Shown: positions 24,930 to 35,794, counted from the first letter of the stretch. The stretch: DNA of 40,263 nucleotides from JBBRTJ01 sp038244535 (GCA_038244535.1 JBBRTJ010000020.1:1-40263), one strand, 5' to 3'. Notes: generated by a model not told the origin, from the sequence alone. Made by a program: numbers and translations.

Positions 24930-25537
24930 GCGTGGGCGCCCAGCCGCTCGATCACCGCGGCGCGCACCGCGGCCGCGACGGCATCGGCCGAGCCGACCGC
25001 GTCGACCACGATCCATCGCTCGGGCGCCTCGACGGCGAGAGCGAGGAACCCCTCCCGCACGCGGCGGCGGAAGCCGTCATCGACCTGTTCGAGGCGGTCG
25101 AGCGGACGGGCGATGCGGCTGACCATGGCGGACGGTTCGGCATCGAGCAGCACCATGACGTCGGGCCAGCGGCCGTCGATGGCCCAGTCGTTGAGCGTGC
25201 GGACCCGCTCGACACCCAGGCCCCGTCCGACGCCTTGGTAGACGACCGAGGACCAGGCCGAGCGGTCGCTCACGACATGACGCCCGGCCTCCAACGCCGG
25301 CGCCACCACCTCGACCACGTGTTGGGCCCGATCCGCTGCATACAGGAGGGCCTCGGCCCGGTCGACCATGCGGTCGTGCGTCGGGTCGAGCAGAACGCCG
25401 CGCACCAGTGCGCCGATGGCGGTGCCGCCAGGCTCACGAGTCAGGACGGCGCCGAGGTGCTCGGCCAGGAGGACGGCCTGGGTCGACTTGCCGCACCCGT
25501 CGCCGCCCTCGAGCGCGATCCACGCGCCGCCCGGCAC
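24926..25537 (-). CDS. tmk: Thymidylate kinase
   Basis: Tmk phosphorylates dTMP to dTDP. This protein is 203 residues. The P-loop EGGDGCGKST is at residues 10-19, the REPGG motif that contacts dTMP follows (LTREPGGTAIG), and the DRSAWSSVVYQG segment replaces the usual DRY(x)SSxAYQG. The GTG start at 25537 lies three bases past the topA stop, so the gene depends on topA transcription. The ending overlaps holB. Confidence 0.95.
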   Translation of the reverse strand: MPGGAWIALEGGDGCGKSTQAVLLAEHLGAVLTREPGGTAIGALVRGVLLDPTHDRMVDRAEALLYAADRAQHVVEVVAPALEAGRHVVSDRSAWSSVVYQGVGRGLGVERVRTLNDWAIDGRWPDVMVLLDAEPSAMVSRIARPLDRLEQVDDGFRRRVREGFLALAVEAPERWIVVDAVGSADAVAAAVRAAVIERLGAHA

Positions 25538-25540
25538 GGC

Positions 25541-28312
<2,772 letters not shown>

Positions 28313-28322
28313 GTGAGGCAGA

Positions 28323-28351
28323 AGGCAACCGTGCAGTTGGGCGGCTGTCAA
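28323..28351 (-). promoter_or_regulatory. Possible topA promoter
   Basis: On the minus strand a consensus TTGACA (28351 to 28346) is followed after 17 bases by a weak -10 TTGCCT, 10 bases before the topA ATG at 28312. The -10 is poor, so this is tentative. Confidence 0.25.
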
Positions 28352-28383
28352 GGCAGCACCTTTTCCACAGGCCCGCGGACGCC

Positions 28384-28395
28384 TACCGTGCCGGG
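28384..28395 (+). promoter_or_regulatory. Candidate leaderless promoter of rsgA (-10 TACCGT)
   Basis: TACCGT (28384-28389) is followed by 6 bases and the GTG start at 28396, with no ribosome-binding site. This matches the leaderless TANNNT-N6-start layout. Confidence 0.4.
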
Positions 28396-29370
28396 GTGCA
28401 CGACCACCTCGTTCCCCTCGGCTGGCAGCCCGCGAACGAGGCCGCCATCGCCGCAGGCAGCCCCTTGAAGGGACCGGTGGCCCGGGTGGCCCAGGTCGAC
28501 CGGGGCTGGTGCACGGTGTGGCTCGGCGGTGGGCGCGACGCCCGGCCGCAGATGGCCCGCAAGGCCGACGTCGCCGCTGGTGACTGGGTCGTACTGGACG
28601 CCGCCGCCGAGCGGATCGAGCGAGTGCTCCCCCGCAGCAGCGCGTTCGTGCGCCGGGCGGCCGGCAACGCCGCGCAGGCCCACGTGGTGGCGGCCAACGT
28701 CGACGTGGTCGCCCTCTTGCATCCGCTGACGGCAGCGCCGAACCTGCGCCGCGTCGAGCGCGAGCTGGTGCTGGCCTTCCAGAGCGGGGCGCGCCCGGCG
28801 CTCGTGCTCACCAAGGCCGACCTGGCCGACGATGCCTTCCTGGCCGCCGCGCGAGCGACGCTCGACCCGGTCCGGGCCGGTGCGCCGGTGCTGGCCGTCA
28901 GTGCGATCGAGGGTCTCGGCATCGAGCAGGTGCGGTCCCTCGTCGCGGGGGGCCAGACGCTGGCCTTCGTCGGGTCATCGGGATCGGGCAAGTCGACGCT
29001 CGTCAACGCACTCGTGGGCGAGTCGCTTCAGCGCGTGGCCGACGTGCGCGCCGGCGATCAGCGAGGCCGCCACACCACCACCGCGGCCCGTCTGATCCGC
29101 CTCCCCGGAGCGGTCGGCGGGCTGCTCGTCGACACGCCGGGCTTGCGCTCGGTCGGCCTCTGGGAGGGCGCTGCCGGCCTCGACCGGGCCTTTGCCGACG
29201 TGACCGAACTGGCCGACGAGTGCCGGTTCGGCAACTGCCGCCACGAACGCGAACCAGGCTGCGCCGTGCTCGCAGCCGTCGACGACGGCACGCTTGATCC
29301 CGCTCGCTTCGATGCCTACCGCCACCTGCGAGACGAGCTCGAAGCCCTCATGAAGGACCGCCGCCACTAG
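28396..29370 (+). CDS. rsgA: Ribosome small-subunit-dependent GTPase A
   Basis: RsgA is a 30S maturation factor with circularly permuted GTPase motifs, and the order here shows this. An OB-fold region comes first (VARVAQVDRGWCTVWLGGG), then G4 TKAD, then G1 GSSGSGKST, then G3 DTPG. The C-terminal zinc-binding knuckle is CRFGNCRHEREPGC (C-x4-C-x-H-x5-C). Length is 324 residues. It starts at a GTG (28396) at an apparent leaderless promoter. It is transcribed divergently from topA across 83 bases. Confidence 0.94.
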   Translation: MHDHLVPLGWQPANEAAIAAGSPLKGPVARVAQVDRGWCTVWLGGGRDARPQMARKADVAAGDWVVLDAAAERIERVLPRSSAFVRRAAGNAAQAHVVAANVDVVALLHPLTAAPNLRRVERELVLAFQSGARPALVLTKADLADDAFLAAARATLDPVRAGAPVLAVSAIEGLGIEQVRSLVAGGQTLAFVGSSGSGKSTLVNALVGESLQRVADVRAGDQRGRHTTTAARLIRLPGAVGGLLVDTPGLRSVGLWEGAAGLDRAFADVTELADECRFGNCRHEREPGCAVLAAVDDGTLDPARFDAYRHLRDELEALMKDRRH

Positions 29371-29422
29371 CCGAGCTCCCGAAGGCTTCTGCGACGCCTC
29401 GTTCTCAAAAATAGGAAGGAGA

Positions 29423-29530
29423 CGCCACAGATCGTCACGGATGGAAGGACACGCCACGGATCGCCGCCGATGGCGAGGCGCCAGAGTTCGCCGCCTATGG
29501 CCAGCGGAGCGGCGGCGCGCCGCCGATGGT
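29423..29530. repeat. Degenerate ~28-bp tandem repeats between convergent genes
   Basis: Units begin at 29423, 29452 and 29479, with a weaker fourth ending near 29529. Each has the form cgccac(a/g)gatcgccgccgatgg plus a short variable tail. A 14-base palindrome GGCGGCGCGCCGCC lies at 29511-29524 and could end transcription from both sides. Otherwise the 178 bases between rsgA and the VOC gene hold no gene. Confidence 0.5.
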
Positions 29531-29548
29531 CCGCGGAACGGCGGTGCG

Positions 29549-29926
29549 TCAGGTGGCTGAGCCGGTGCGCTGTCCGATGGCGAGGCGATGACCGCCGGGC
29601 TCGACCACGGTGAAGTCGGTCAGGCCCCACGGGTGCGTCTCGGGCGGTGAGGGTGACGAGCCCGCGTCCAAACAGGCCCGGTGAGCCGCCACCACGTCGT
29701 CGACCTCGAGGTAGCAGCTCGCGTTGCTCGTCGGGACCGCTGGGTGCTCGGCGCCGACGATGGCCAGGGATGCTCCGTGGGATCCGATGATGGCGAACCA
29801 CACCGGGTCGCCCATCGTGGTGTGGGTCGTCCAGCCGAGGACGTCGTTGAAGAAGGCGATGGTGGGGACGGCATCGGCCACCTCGAGGTTGGCACGGCAG
29901 CTCAGGAACGTCACAGGCTCAGCCAT
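29549..29926 (-). CDS. VOC-family (glyoxalase/bleomycin-resistance-like) protein
   Basis: This 125-residue single-module protein has the VOC layout: VTFLSCRANLEVADAVPTIAFFNDVLGW, then VWFAIIGSHGASLAIVGAEHPA, then SCYLEVDDVVAAHRACLDAG, and FTVVEPGGHRLAIGQ at the end. The first metal His is replaced (SCRANLEV), so it may be a ligand-binding rather than catalytic member. It is about half the length of the other VOC protein at 8026 and unrelated in detail. It lies downstream of the nhaA promoter region but on the same strand as nhaA's own start, with nhaA reading toward it. Confidence 0.8.
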   Translation of the reverse strand: MAEPVTFLSCRANLEVADAVPTIAFFNDVLGWTTHTTMGDPVWFAIIGSHGASLAIVGAEHPAVPTSNASCYLEVDDVVAAHRACLDAGSSPSPPETHPWGLTDFTVVEPGGHRLAIGQRTGSAT

Positions 29927-29986
29927 GGTGACGATGATCGCGCCGACACCATCCTCCGTGGCGACCTGTTGCTCGTCGGCCGTTCG

Positions 29987-31402
29987 TCACGCAAGAACCG
30001 ATTTCGGCTCGGGCGAGTCGGACTCAACCTCGTCGACGACGGGACAGCGGCGCAGGAGCAGCAGGCCGAGCGTGCCGGCGATCACGCTGGCCGCCAGCAC
30101 GCCCAACTTGGCCGACGAGGTGAGTGCCGGGTCGTCGAAGGACAACTCAGTGACGTACAACGCGACGGTGAAGCCGATGCCGGCGGTGACGGCGAGGCCG
30201 AAGATGTGGCGCCACGTCGTGCGGGGCGGCAGCACACCCCACCCGAGCCGCACTGCGAGCCACGATGCCCCGAACACGCCGATGGTCTTGCCCACGACGA
30301 GGCCGACGAGGGCACCCAGCATCACCCTGGCCTCGATGGCGCTGGTGTCGATCCGAACCCCGGCGTTGGCGAAGGCGAACACCGGCACGACGAGGAAGCT
30401 GACCCACAACCCGATTCGGCCCTCGATCCGCTCGAGGGGCGACGTGGTCTCCACGGTGAAGCGGGCGAGATCTTCGAGGGCGACCTCGTTGCGTTCCCGG
30501 TCGTCGTCGACGTCCAGGTGGTGCGTGCTGTCCGGATCGGAGCGGCCCTCGATCGCATCGACGAGCCGCCGTGCGGTGGGGCCGAACTCGGACGGGTCGT
30601 GGAACGGCTCGTGGGGCACGAGCAGGCCGAAGATGACGCCGACGATGGCGGCCTCGATGCCGGCTTCGTGGAACGAGAGCCAGCACAGCACGCCGAGCAC
30701 GACGTAGGCGGAGGTCGATCGCACCTCGGCTCGGCGCAGCAGCACGGCGCTGGCGATGGTGAGGGCGCCGAAGGCCAGCCATCCGAACGACACGTCGGTG
30801 GCATAGAAGATGGCGATGACGACGATGCCGCCGACGTCGTCGACCACCGCCAGGGTCAGGATGAAGATGCGGGCTCCGAGCGGGATCCGGTTCCCGGCCA
30901 AGACGACGACACCAACGGCGAACGCGATGTCAGTGGCCACCGGGATGCCGATGCCCCGCTGGCCGATCTCACCGGCGTTGATGGCGAAGTAGATGAGCGC
31001 CGGCACGATCATGCCGCCGAGGGCGGCCATGACCGGCAGCGCGGCGGCCCTGGGATCGCGCAGCTCGCCGAGGGTCAGCTGACGCTTGATCTCGAGCCCG
31101 GCTACGAGGAAGAACAGGGCCATAGCCGCGTCGTTCACCCAGTCGTGCAAGGTCAGATCGAGGTTGATGACGTCGCCGAGCCGCACGGTGAGCTCGGTGC
31201 TCCAGAACGCGTCGTAGGCCGCGTTCCACGGCGAGTTGGCCCAGACGATCGCGACCACTGCAGCGACCAGCATCACCGCCCCTGACGCCGCCTCGACCTG
31301 CATGAACCGGAGCGCGGGCTGCACGAACGCCCGAGGCACGTAGCGCTCAGAGTCGCGCCAGGACGGCCTTGGCCAGTAGGGGGAGCTGGTCGAGCCGGTC
31401 AC
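29987..31402 (-). CDS. nhaA: Na+/H+ antiporter NhaA
   Basis: This 471-residue inner-membrane antiporter exchanges 2 H+ for 1 Na+ or Li+. Family landmarks are MALFFLVAGLEIKRQ, GIPVATDIAFAVGVV with Asp158 (E. coli Asp133), and LTLAVVDDVGGI with Asp188/Asp189 (E. coli Asp163/Asp164, the ion-binding pair). A hydrophilic loop of about 75 residues (PHEPFHDPSEFG to TSPLERIEGR) separates the two halves, longer than in E. coli. A GTG at 31402 is the start. With the Mrp operon the window has two separate Na+/H+ antiport systems. Confidence 0.94.
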   Translation of the reverse strand: MTGSTSSPYWPRPSWRDSERYVPRAFVQPALRFMQVEAASGAVMLVAAVVAIVWANSPWNAAYDAFWSTELTVRLGDVINLDLTLHDWVNDAAMALFFLVAGLEIKRQLTLGELRDPRAAALPVMAALGGMIVPALIYFAINAGEIGQRGIGIPVATDIAFAVGVVVLAGNRIPLGARIFILTLAVVDDVGGIVVIAIFYATDVSFGWLAFGALTIASAVLLRRAEVRSTSAYVVLGVLCWLSFHEAGIEAAIVGVIFGLLVPHEPFHDPSEFGPTARRLVDAIEGRSDPDSTHHLDVDDDRERNEVALEDLARFTVETTSPLERIEGRIGLWVSFLVVPVFAFANAGVRIDTSAIEARVMLGALVGLVVGKTIGVFGASWLAVRLGWGVLPPRTTWRHIFGLAVTAGIGFTVALYVTELSFDDPALTSSAKLGVLAASVIAGTLGLLLLRRCPVVDEVESDSPEPKSVLA

Positions 31403-31451
31403 TGCAGACGAGTGAACAACTGACCGGGCGCCCGTTCAAGCGCCTGGGGGG

Positions 31452-31465
31452 CGGTTCATGAACCG
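31452..31465. promoter_or_regulatory. Perfect 14-base palindrome between STAS and nhaA
   Basis: CGGTTCATGAACCG is a perfect palindrome starting two bases past the STAS stop. A second one, CGGGCGCCCG, lies between it and the nhaA start. They could be an operator or a weak terminator; no protein can be assigned. Confidence 0.3.
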
Positions 31466-31466
31466 T

Positions 31467-31820
31467 TCACACATCCGACGCGATCGCGAGGTGGGCCGCT
31501 TCCAGCGAGGAGAAGGACCGCAGCGACACGTCGAGGCCGGTGAGGCGCAGGAGGTCGGCGAGCCGCGCCGGTGGTGCCACGAGCACGAGGTCGCCCCCGT
31601 GCGCCCGCATGCGGCCGAGGCCACCAACCAGCACGCCGAGACCGGCCGAGTCGACGAAGACCACGCCGGCCAGGTCGACGGCGATGGTGGCCCCCGCGTG
31701 GTCACTGGCCATCCGCACCAACCGGTCCCGCAGCCGAGGGAGGGTGGCAAGGTCGATCTCGCCACCGATGAACAGCACGGGCAGCGGACCCCGCTCGTCG
31801 GCGTGGAGGGTGAGATCCAT
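31467..31820 (-). CDS. STAS-domain anti-anti-sigma factor (SpoIIAA/RsbV-like)
   Basis: This 117-residue single-domain protein has VLFIGGEIDLATLPRLRDRL at the N-terminus and the phosphorylation loop VFVDSAGLGVLVG with Ser58. Anti-anti-sigma proteins are phosphorylated at this Ser by a HATPase anti-sigma kinase and reset by a PP2C phosphatase; the phosphatase at 21285 is a possible partner. No kinase gene is adjacent. The ATG at 31820 is clear. It diverges from the helicase and is followed by nhaA, raising the possibility of a link to osmotic or salt stress. Confidence 0.9.
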   Translation of the reverse strand: MDLTLHADERGPLPVLFIGGEIDLATLPRLRDRLVRMASDHAGATIAVDLAGVVFVDSAGLGVLVGGLGRMRAHGGDLVLVAPPARLADLLRLTGLDVSLRSFSSLEAAHLAIASDV

Positions 31821-31897
31821 GGTCGTGCGAACCTATCTGAACGACCCTGCCTGCCGACGTTGCCGCCGTCCTGCGAGACCTTGCCGAGGGTGATCGG

Positions 31898-34273
31898 TTG
31901 GTCCACCTGCACCGCATCCCGGCGCGCCCCGCGCGCTACGGCTCACTGTCCCGGCCCCTGCCGGAGGCCGTGGCCACCGCCCTCGGCCCGCAACCGCTGT
32001 GGATCCACCAGGCCCAGGCCATCGACGCGCTGCGCGAGGGCACCTCGGTGGTGATCGCCACGGGCACCGCGTCGGGCAAGTCCCGCTGCTACCAGGCCGT
32101 CATCGGCGAAGCCCTGATGGCCTCGCCCCCTGGCACCGCGCTGCTGGTGTTCCCGACCAAGGCCCTCGCCCAGGACCAGCTACGGGCGCTGACCGCGCTC
32201 GGCATCCCCGGTCTGGTGGCGGCCACCTACGACGGCGATACGTCACCCGAGGCGCGGGCCTGGGTGCGGCGCCACGCCAACGTGGTGCTCACCAACCCCG
32301 AGATGCTCCACCACGGGATGCTTCCGTTCCACGGGCGGTGGTCCACCTTCCTGCGCCGGCTCTCCTACGTCGTGGTCGACGAACTGCACGTGCTGCGGGG
32401 CATCTTCGGCTCACACGTCGGGCACGTGCTGCGCCGGGTGCGGCGAGTAGCGGCGTCCTACGGGGCCGGGCCCACGTTCTGCTTCGCCAGCGCCACCATC
32501 GGCGATCCCGCCCGGCTCGCCTCGGCACTGTGCGGCCTCCCGGTCAAAGCCATCACCGACGACGGCTCACCTCGTGGCGAACGGTTGCTGGCCCTGTGGA
32601 ACCCGCCGCTCCTCGACGCCGACGCCGGCTTCCGGGCGTCGGCCAACGGCGAGTCGGCCCGGGTCACCGCCGCGCTCGTGGGGCTGGGCGCCCGGACGGT
32701 CACCTTCACCCGCAGTCGTCGTGCCACCGAGACCGTGTCGGCCGACATCCGCCGCCGCCTCACCCAGATGGCCGCTGCCGCCCTCACCGCAGCCGCGCCC
32801 CGCGATCCCGATCCCGCCGACACCGATCCCGCCGACACCGCGTTGGGTCGATCAGCCACGCTCAGCGACGCCAATCGACCCAACGCTGAGCAGGACCAGG
32901 CCGCTCTCGCCGAACCGACCCCGGACGAGCGGGCGGCGACGGCTGAACCGACTGCGGACATGGTGCGCAGCTACCGGGCGGGGTACCTGCCCAGCGAGCG
33001 GCGGGCGATCGAGGCGGACCTCTTCGAGGGCCGCATCCGAGCGGTGGTGGCGACCAGCGCACTCGAGCTGGGCGTCGACATCGGCGGGCTCGACGCCTGC
33101 GTGCTGGACGGCTTCCCGGGCACGTTCGCGTCGATGTGGCAGCAGATCGGGAGGGCGGGTCGCGACCAGCAGCACTCCGTCGCCGTGCTCGTCGCCGGTA
33201 ACGACCAGCTCGACCAGTGGTTGATGACCCATCCCACCGAGGCCGTCACCCGGCCACCCGAGCCCGTCGTGGTCAACCTCTCGAACCCCAACGTGCTGCT
33301 GCCGCACCTGGCCTGCGCCGCCTTCGAGCACCCGCTGTCGCTCGACGACGAGCGGTGGTGGGGCGACGACCTCGGTGAGGGCGTGCGCCAGCTCGTGCTC
33401 GACGATCGGCTCCGCCTGCGCGACGGCCGGGCCTACTGGCAGGGGCGGGGCACGCCCGCTCCGGGGATCGGTCTGCGATCGGGCTCGTCGGACGTGGTCC
33501 GAATCGTTGACGCCGGCGACCGCCTCATCGGCACGGTCGATGCCGCACGGGCCCTCGAGACGGTGCACCCGGGCGCCCTCTACCTCCACCTCGGCCAGCA
33601 GTGGCACGTCGAGCGCCTCGACCTCGACGAGCTCGTCGCCGTGGTGGTGCCCGTCGACCTCGATGAGTACACGCAGGTGCGCACCCAGATGGGCGTATCC
33701 GTGCTCAGTGAGGACGCCAACACCATGGTGGGCCGGGCTCGACTGGCAATGGGCGCAGTCGAGGTGGTCAACCACGTCGTCGGCTACGAGCGCCGTGACA
33801 GCCGGACGCGTGAGCTGCTCGGTCGCGAGGAGCTGGCCCTGCCTCCCACGCGGCTCGTGACCAGGGCCTTCTGGTACACGCTCAGCGACGCGGTGATCGA
33901 TGCCTCGCGGGTGGGTCCTGCCGATCTGCCGGGGACGCTGCACGCCGTCGAACACGCGGGCATCGGCATCCTGCCGCTGTTCGCGATCTGCGACCGCTGG
34001 GACGTCGGCGGCGTGTCGATCGCCCATCACGAGGACACCGGGCGGCCGTCGATCTTCGTGTACGACGGCTACCCAGGGGGCGTGGGGATCGCCGAGCTCG
34101 GCTTCAACGCGGGGCGCCGCCACCTGGACGCGACCCTGGCCGTGATCGAGCGCTGCCCGTGCCGGTCAGGCTGCCCGAGCTGCATCCAGAGCCCCAAGTG
34201 CGGCAACGGCAACGAACCGCTCGACAAAGCCGGCGCCGTCGCGCTGCTGCGCACGATCCTCAACGATCGTTGA
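31898..34273 (+). CDS. DEAD/DEAH-box helicase of the Hrq1/MrfA (YprA) family with DUF1998-type zinc C-terminus
   Basis: This is an SF2 DNA helicase of at least 791 residues. It has Walker A TGTASGKS (55-62), the SSATIGD-like FASATIGDP motif III, DELH (VVVDELHVLRG) as motif II, and SALELGVDIGGLD plus QQIGRAGR as motifs V and VI. The C-terminal CPCRSGCPSC then SPKC gives the four-Cys MrfA/Hrq1 zinc site. These helicases act in mitomycin-type repair; Rv3649 is the mycobacterial relative in the same neighbourhood. The only ordinary start is TTG 31898. Coding-like sequence (LPADVAAVLRDLAEGDRL) extends upstream to a CTG at 31847, so the true N-terminus may lie there. A palindromic element interrupts residues about 314-330. 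Confidence 0.88.
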   Translation: MVHLHRIPARPARYGSLSRPLPEAVATALGPQPLWIHQAQAIDALREGTSVVIATGTASGKSRCYQAVIGEALMASPPGTALLVFPTKALAQDQLRALTALGIPGLVAATYDGDTSPEARAWVRRHANVVLTNPEMLHHGMLPFHGRWSTFLRRLSYVVVDELHVLRGIFGSHVGHVLRRVRRVAASYGAGPTFCFASATIGDPARLASALCGLPVKAITDDGSPRGERLLALWNPPLLDADAGFRASANGESARVTAALVGLGARTVTFTRSRRATETVSADIRRRLTQMAAAALTAAAPRDPDPADTDPADTALGRSATLSDANRPNAEQDQAALAEPTPDERAATAEPTADMVRSYRAGYLPSERRAIEADLFEGRIRAVVATSALELGVDIGGLDACVLDGFPGTFASMWQQIGRAGRDQQHSVAVLVAGNDQLDQWLMTHPTEAVTRPPEPVVVNLSNPNVLLPHLACAAFEHPLSLDDERWWGDDLGEGVRQLVLDDRLRLRDGRAYWQGRGTPAPGIGLRSGSSDVVRIVDAGDRLIGTVDAARALETVHPGALYLHLGQQWHVERLDLDELVAVVVPVDLDEYTQVRTQMGVSVLSEDANTMVGRARLAMGAVEVVNHVVGYERRDSRTRELLGREELALPPTRLVTRAFWYTLSDAVIDASRVGPADLPGTLHAVEHAGIGILPLFAICDRWDVGGVSIAHHEDTGRPSIFVYDGYPGGVGIAELGFNAGRRHLDATLAVIERCPCRSGCPSCIQSPKCGNGNEPLDKAGAVALLRTILNDR
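32840..32886. repeat. Dispersed palindromic element, copy B (inside the helicase gene)
   Basis: A perfect 13-base inverted repeat, GCGTTGGGTCGAT (32840-32852) and ATCGACCCAACGC (32874-32886), flanks a 21-base loop. Arm sequence and loop length match copy A at 8742. It encodes LGRSATLSDANRPNA in a low-complexity linker between the two helicase lobes, so it is tolerated in frame. Confidence 0.65.
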
Positions 34274-34284
34274 GACGGCTACCG

Positions 34285-34728
34285 CTACGGGTCCGGCTCT
34301 CGCCGCATGACCACCGTCGCGCTCAGGTGGACCTCGCCGACCAGGGCTCCGGCCAGCGGCACGTCGGTGGGCGCGTCGTAGCCCACCGTCACCCGGACGG
34401 CGTCCCCCGACACGGCCACGTCGACGTGGAGGCGGGCCAGGGCAAGGCCGGGAACCGCAGCTCTCGCCGCAGCCTGAGCCGACGAGACCGCTGAGCCGGG
34501 ATCGGGCGCCAGCGCGCCCGCCCGCGCTCCCTCACGGGCCGCCTGCACGACGGCGATCTGATCGCGGCCGACGACGACGACCTGAAGCAACGCCAGGAGC
34601 AGCAGCATCACCAACGGCAGGGCCAAGGCGAGCTCGACGGCGGCCTGGCCCGCGTCACCGGGCCGACGGCACCAGGCCTCCGCACCCGAGCCGTGCCAAG
34701 GGGCGCCGAGGTCAGCGTGCCTTGGCAA
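34285..34728 (-). CDS. TadE-like pilus assembly protein
   Basis: This 147-residue protein has a short lead, then G-QAAVELALALPLVMLLLLALLQVV. That is a class III prepilin-type segment with Glu at +5 after Gly, typical of TadE/TadF and of Rv3655c. The remainder (about 95 residues) is an extracytoplasmic domain with QAAREGARAGALAPDPGSAV. No ATG or GTG lies in the right place; the TTG at 34728, overlapping the end of flp by 17 bases, is the best start. It is the last gene of the cluster, and no Rv3654c-like gene follows. Confidence 0.8.
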   Translation of the reverse strand: MPRHADLGAPWHGSGAEAWCRRPGDAGQAAVELALALPLVMLLLLALLQVVVVGRDQIAVVQAAREGARAGALAPDPGSAVSSAQAAARAAVPGLALARLHVDVAVSGDAVRVTVGYDAPTDVPLAGALVGEVHLSATVVMRREPDP

Positions 34729-34915
34729 GGATCGAGTCGAACACGGCGTCGAGGAGCTGGCCGATCTTGCCGCCTCCCCCACCCGTGGTGGCCCACGCCA
34801 CCAGGAGCAGGGCGACGAGCGCAGCACCAAGCAGGACCAAGGCGTACTCGGTGGTGGCCTGGCCGGCGTCCGAGGCAGGCACGGGCTGGTAGGGGCGCGA
34901 GTGGAACGGGGGCAT
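34712..34915 (-). CDS. Flp-type pilin subunit (Rv3656c/DUF4244-like)
   Basis: This 67-residue prepilin has a hydrophilic leader MPPFHSRPYQPVPASDAG, then QATTEYALVLLGAALVALLLVAWATT. Cleavage after Gly18 would put Glu at +5, as in Flp pilins. A Gly-rich stretch and an amphipathic C-terminal helix (KIGQLLDAVFDSILAKAR) follow. The ATG at 34915 has a textbook GGAGG six bases upstream, stronger than any other site in the cluster, consistent with a major structural subunit. Confidence 0.85.
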   Translation of the reverse strand: MPPFHSRPYQPVPASDAGQATTEYALVLLGAALVALLLVAWATTGGGGGKIGQLLDAVFDSILAKAR

Positions 34916-34955
34916 GGGATCCTCCAAGCAGGCGATGAGGGGGCGCTGGGCGCGA

Positions 34956-35045
34956 GAGAACCGGGAGCGCGAGCCCGCGGCAGGGGAGAACGGGGAGCGC
35001 GGGCACGCGGCAGGGGAGAACCGGAAGCGTGAGTCCGCAGCAGGA
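34956..35045. repeat. Three 30-bp tandem repeats between tadC and flp
   Basis: Three consecutive units of exactly 30 bases (34956-34985, 34986-35015, 35016-35045) begin GAGAACCGGGAGCGC or a close variant. They lie in the 168-base space between the tadC stop and the flp start, with no gene, so they would be in the flp mRNA leader or an intergenic spacer. Confidence 0.75.
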
Positions 35046-35083
35046 GCGGCGGGAGAGCACCGTGGCGGCGGGCTGCTGGTCGC

Positions 35084-35794
35084 TCACGGAGCAAGATCAC
35101 TCAGCGCCGCCCCAAGGAGCGGCGCCACCGTGAGCAGGGCGAAGGCCGGCAGCGTGCAGCACACGACGGGGAAGGCCAAGCGCACCGCAAGTCGACGGGC
35201 GGCGGCTTCGGAACGGCGACGACGATCGGCGCGCGCCTCGGCGGCCAGACGGTCGAGGCTGGGCAACAGCGCCACGCCGTCGTCGAGGGCCGCCGTGAGC
35301 ACGGCGACGAGTGGTCGCACGCCGTCTCCCAACGAGTCGGTCACGCCGGCGAGGGCCTCGGCGCAGCGGGCACCGCCGACGACGAGCAGGTAGGCCGCTC
35401 GCCATGCGTCGCGCTGCACCGCCGGCGACCACTCGGCCAGCGCCTGCACCACGAGCGGGACCGTCGCTCCGGCGGCGACCGCCGTGGCGGCGACCTCGAC
35501 CGCGTCGGGCACGGCCTGATCGATCGCCCGCTGCAGTTCGCTCGCCCGTCGGCGGGGCCGGCGGAGCCGCGCCCCGAGGACCACCAAGACGACCGCCACG
35601 CCGATCGGCGGGGCAACGACGCCGACGGCAAGACCGAGCATCAACCCAACGAGATCAGCCCAGGGCCGAGGTGCCCCTGGAGGAACTGTCGACGACCTGA
35701 GCCGGCTGAGGCGGGCGGGCGGTAGGCGGGCCACACCGGCGCGGCCCAGCACGCCGACACCGGCGGCGAGAGCAAGGGCAACGAGCGCCGTCAT
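35084..35794 (-). CDS. tadC: TadC-like type II secretion F-domain membrane protein
   Basis: This 236-residue inner-membrane platform protein has the T2SF (GspF) domain. N-terminal helices (LVALALAAGVGVLGRAGVARL, LVGLMLGLAVGVVAPPIGVAVVLVVLG) lead to a cytoplasmic region AIDQAVPDAVEVAATAVAAGATVPLVVQALAEW. Closing helices are near LAFPVVCCTLPAFALLTVAPLLG. The ATG at 35794 overlaps the upstream gene stop by ATGA. It corresponds to Rv3657c in mycobacteria. Confidence 0.85.
   Translation of the reverse strand: MTALVALALAAGVGVLGRAGVARLPPARLSRLRSSTVPPGAPRPWADLVGLMLGLAVGVVAPPIGVAVVLVVLGARLRRPRRRASELQRAIDQAVPDAVEVAATAVAAGATVPLVVQALAEWSPAVQRDAWRAAYLLVVGGARCAEALAGVTDSLGDGVRPLVAVLTAALDDGVALLPSLDRLAAEARADRRRRSEAAARRLAVRLAFPVVCCTLPAFALLTVAPLLGAALSDLAP

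Noticed and set aside
29367..29801. Minus-strand frame with repeated AIGGELWRL-type peptides
   Set aside because: Its first half is the out-of-frame shadow of the VOC gene and the peptide repeats only reflect the DNA repeats.
34956..35045. Tandem repeats considered as a CRISPR array
   Set aside because: Units are contiguous with no unique spacers and differ from each other; no cas genes are present.
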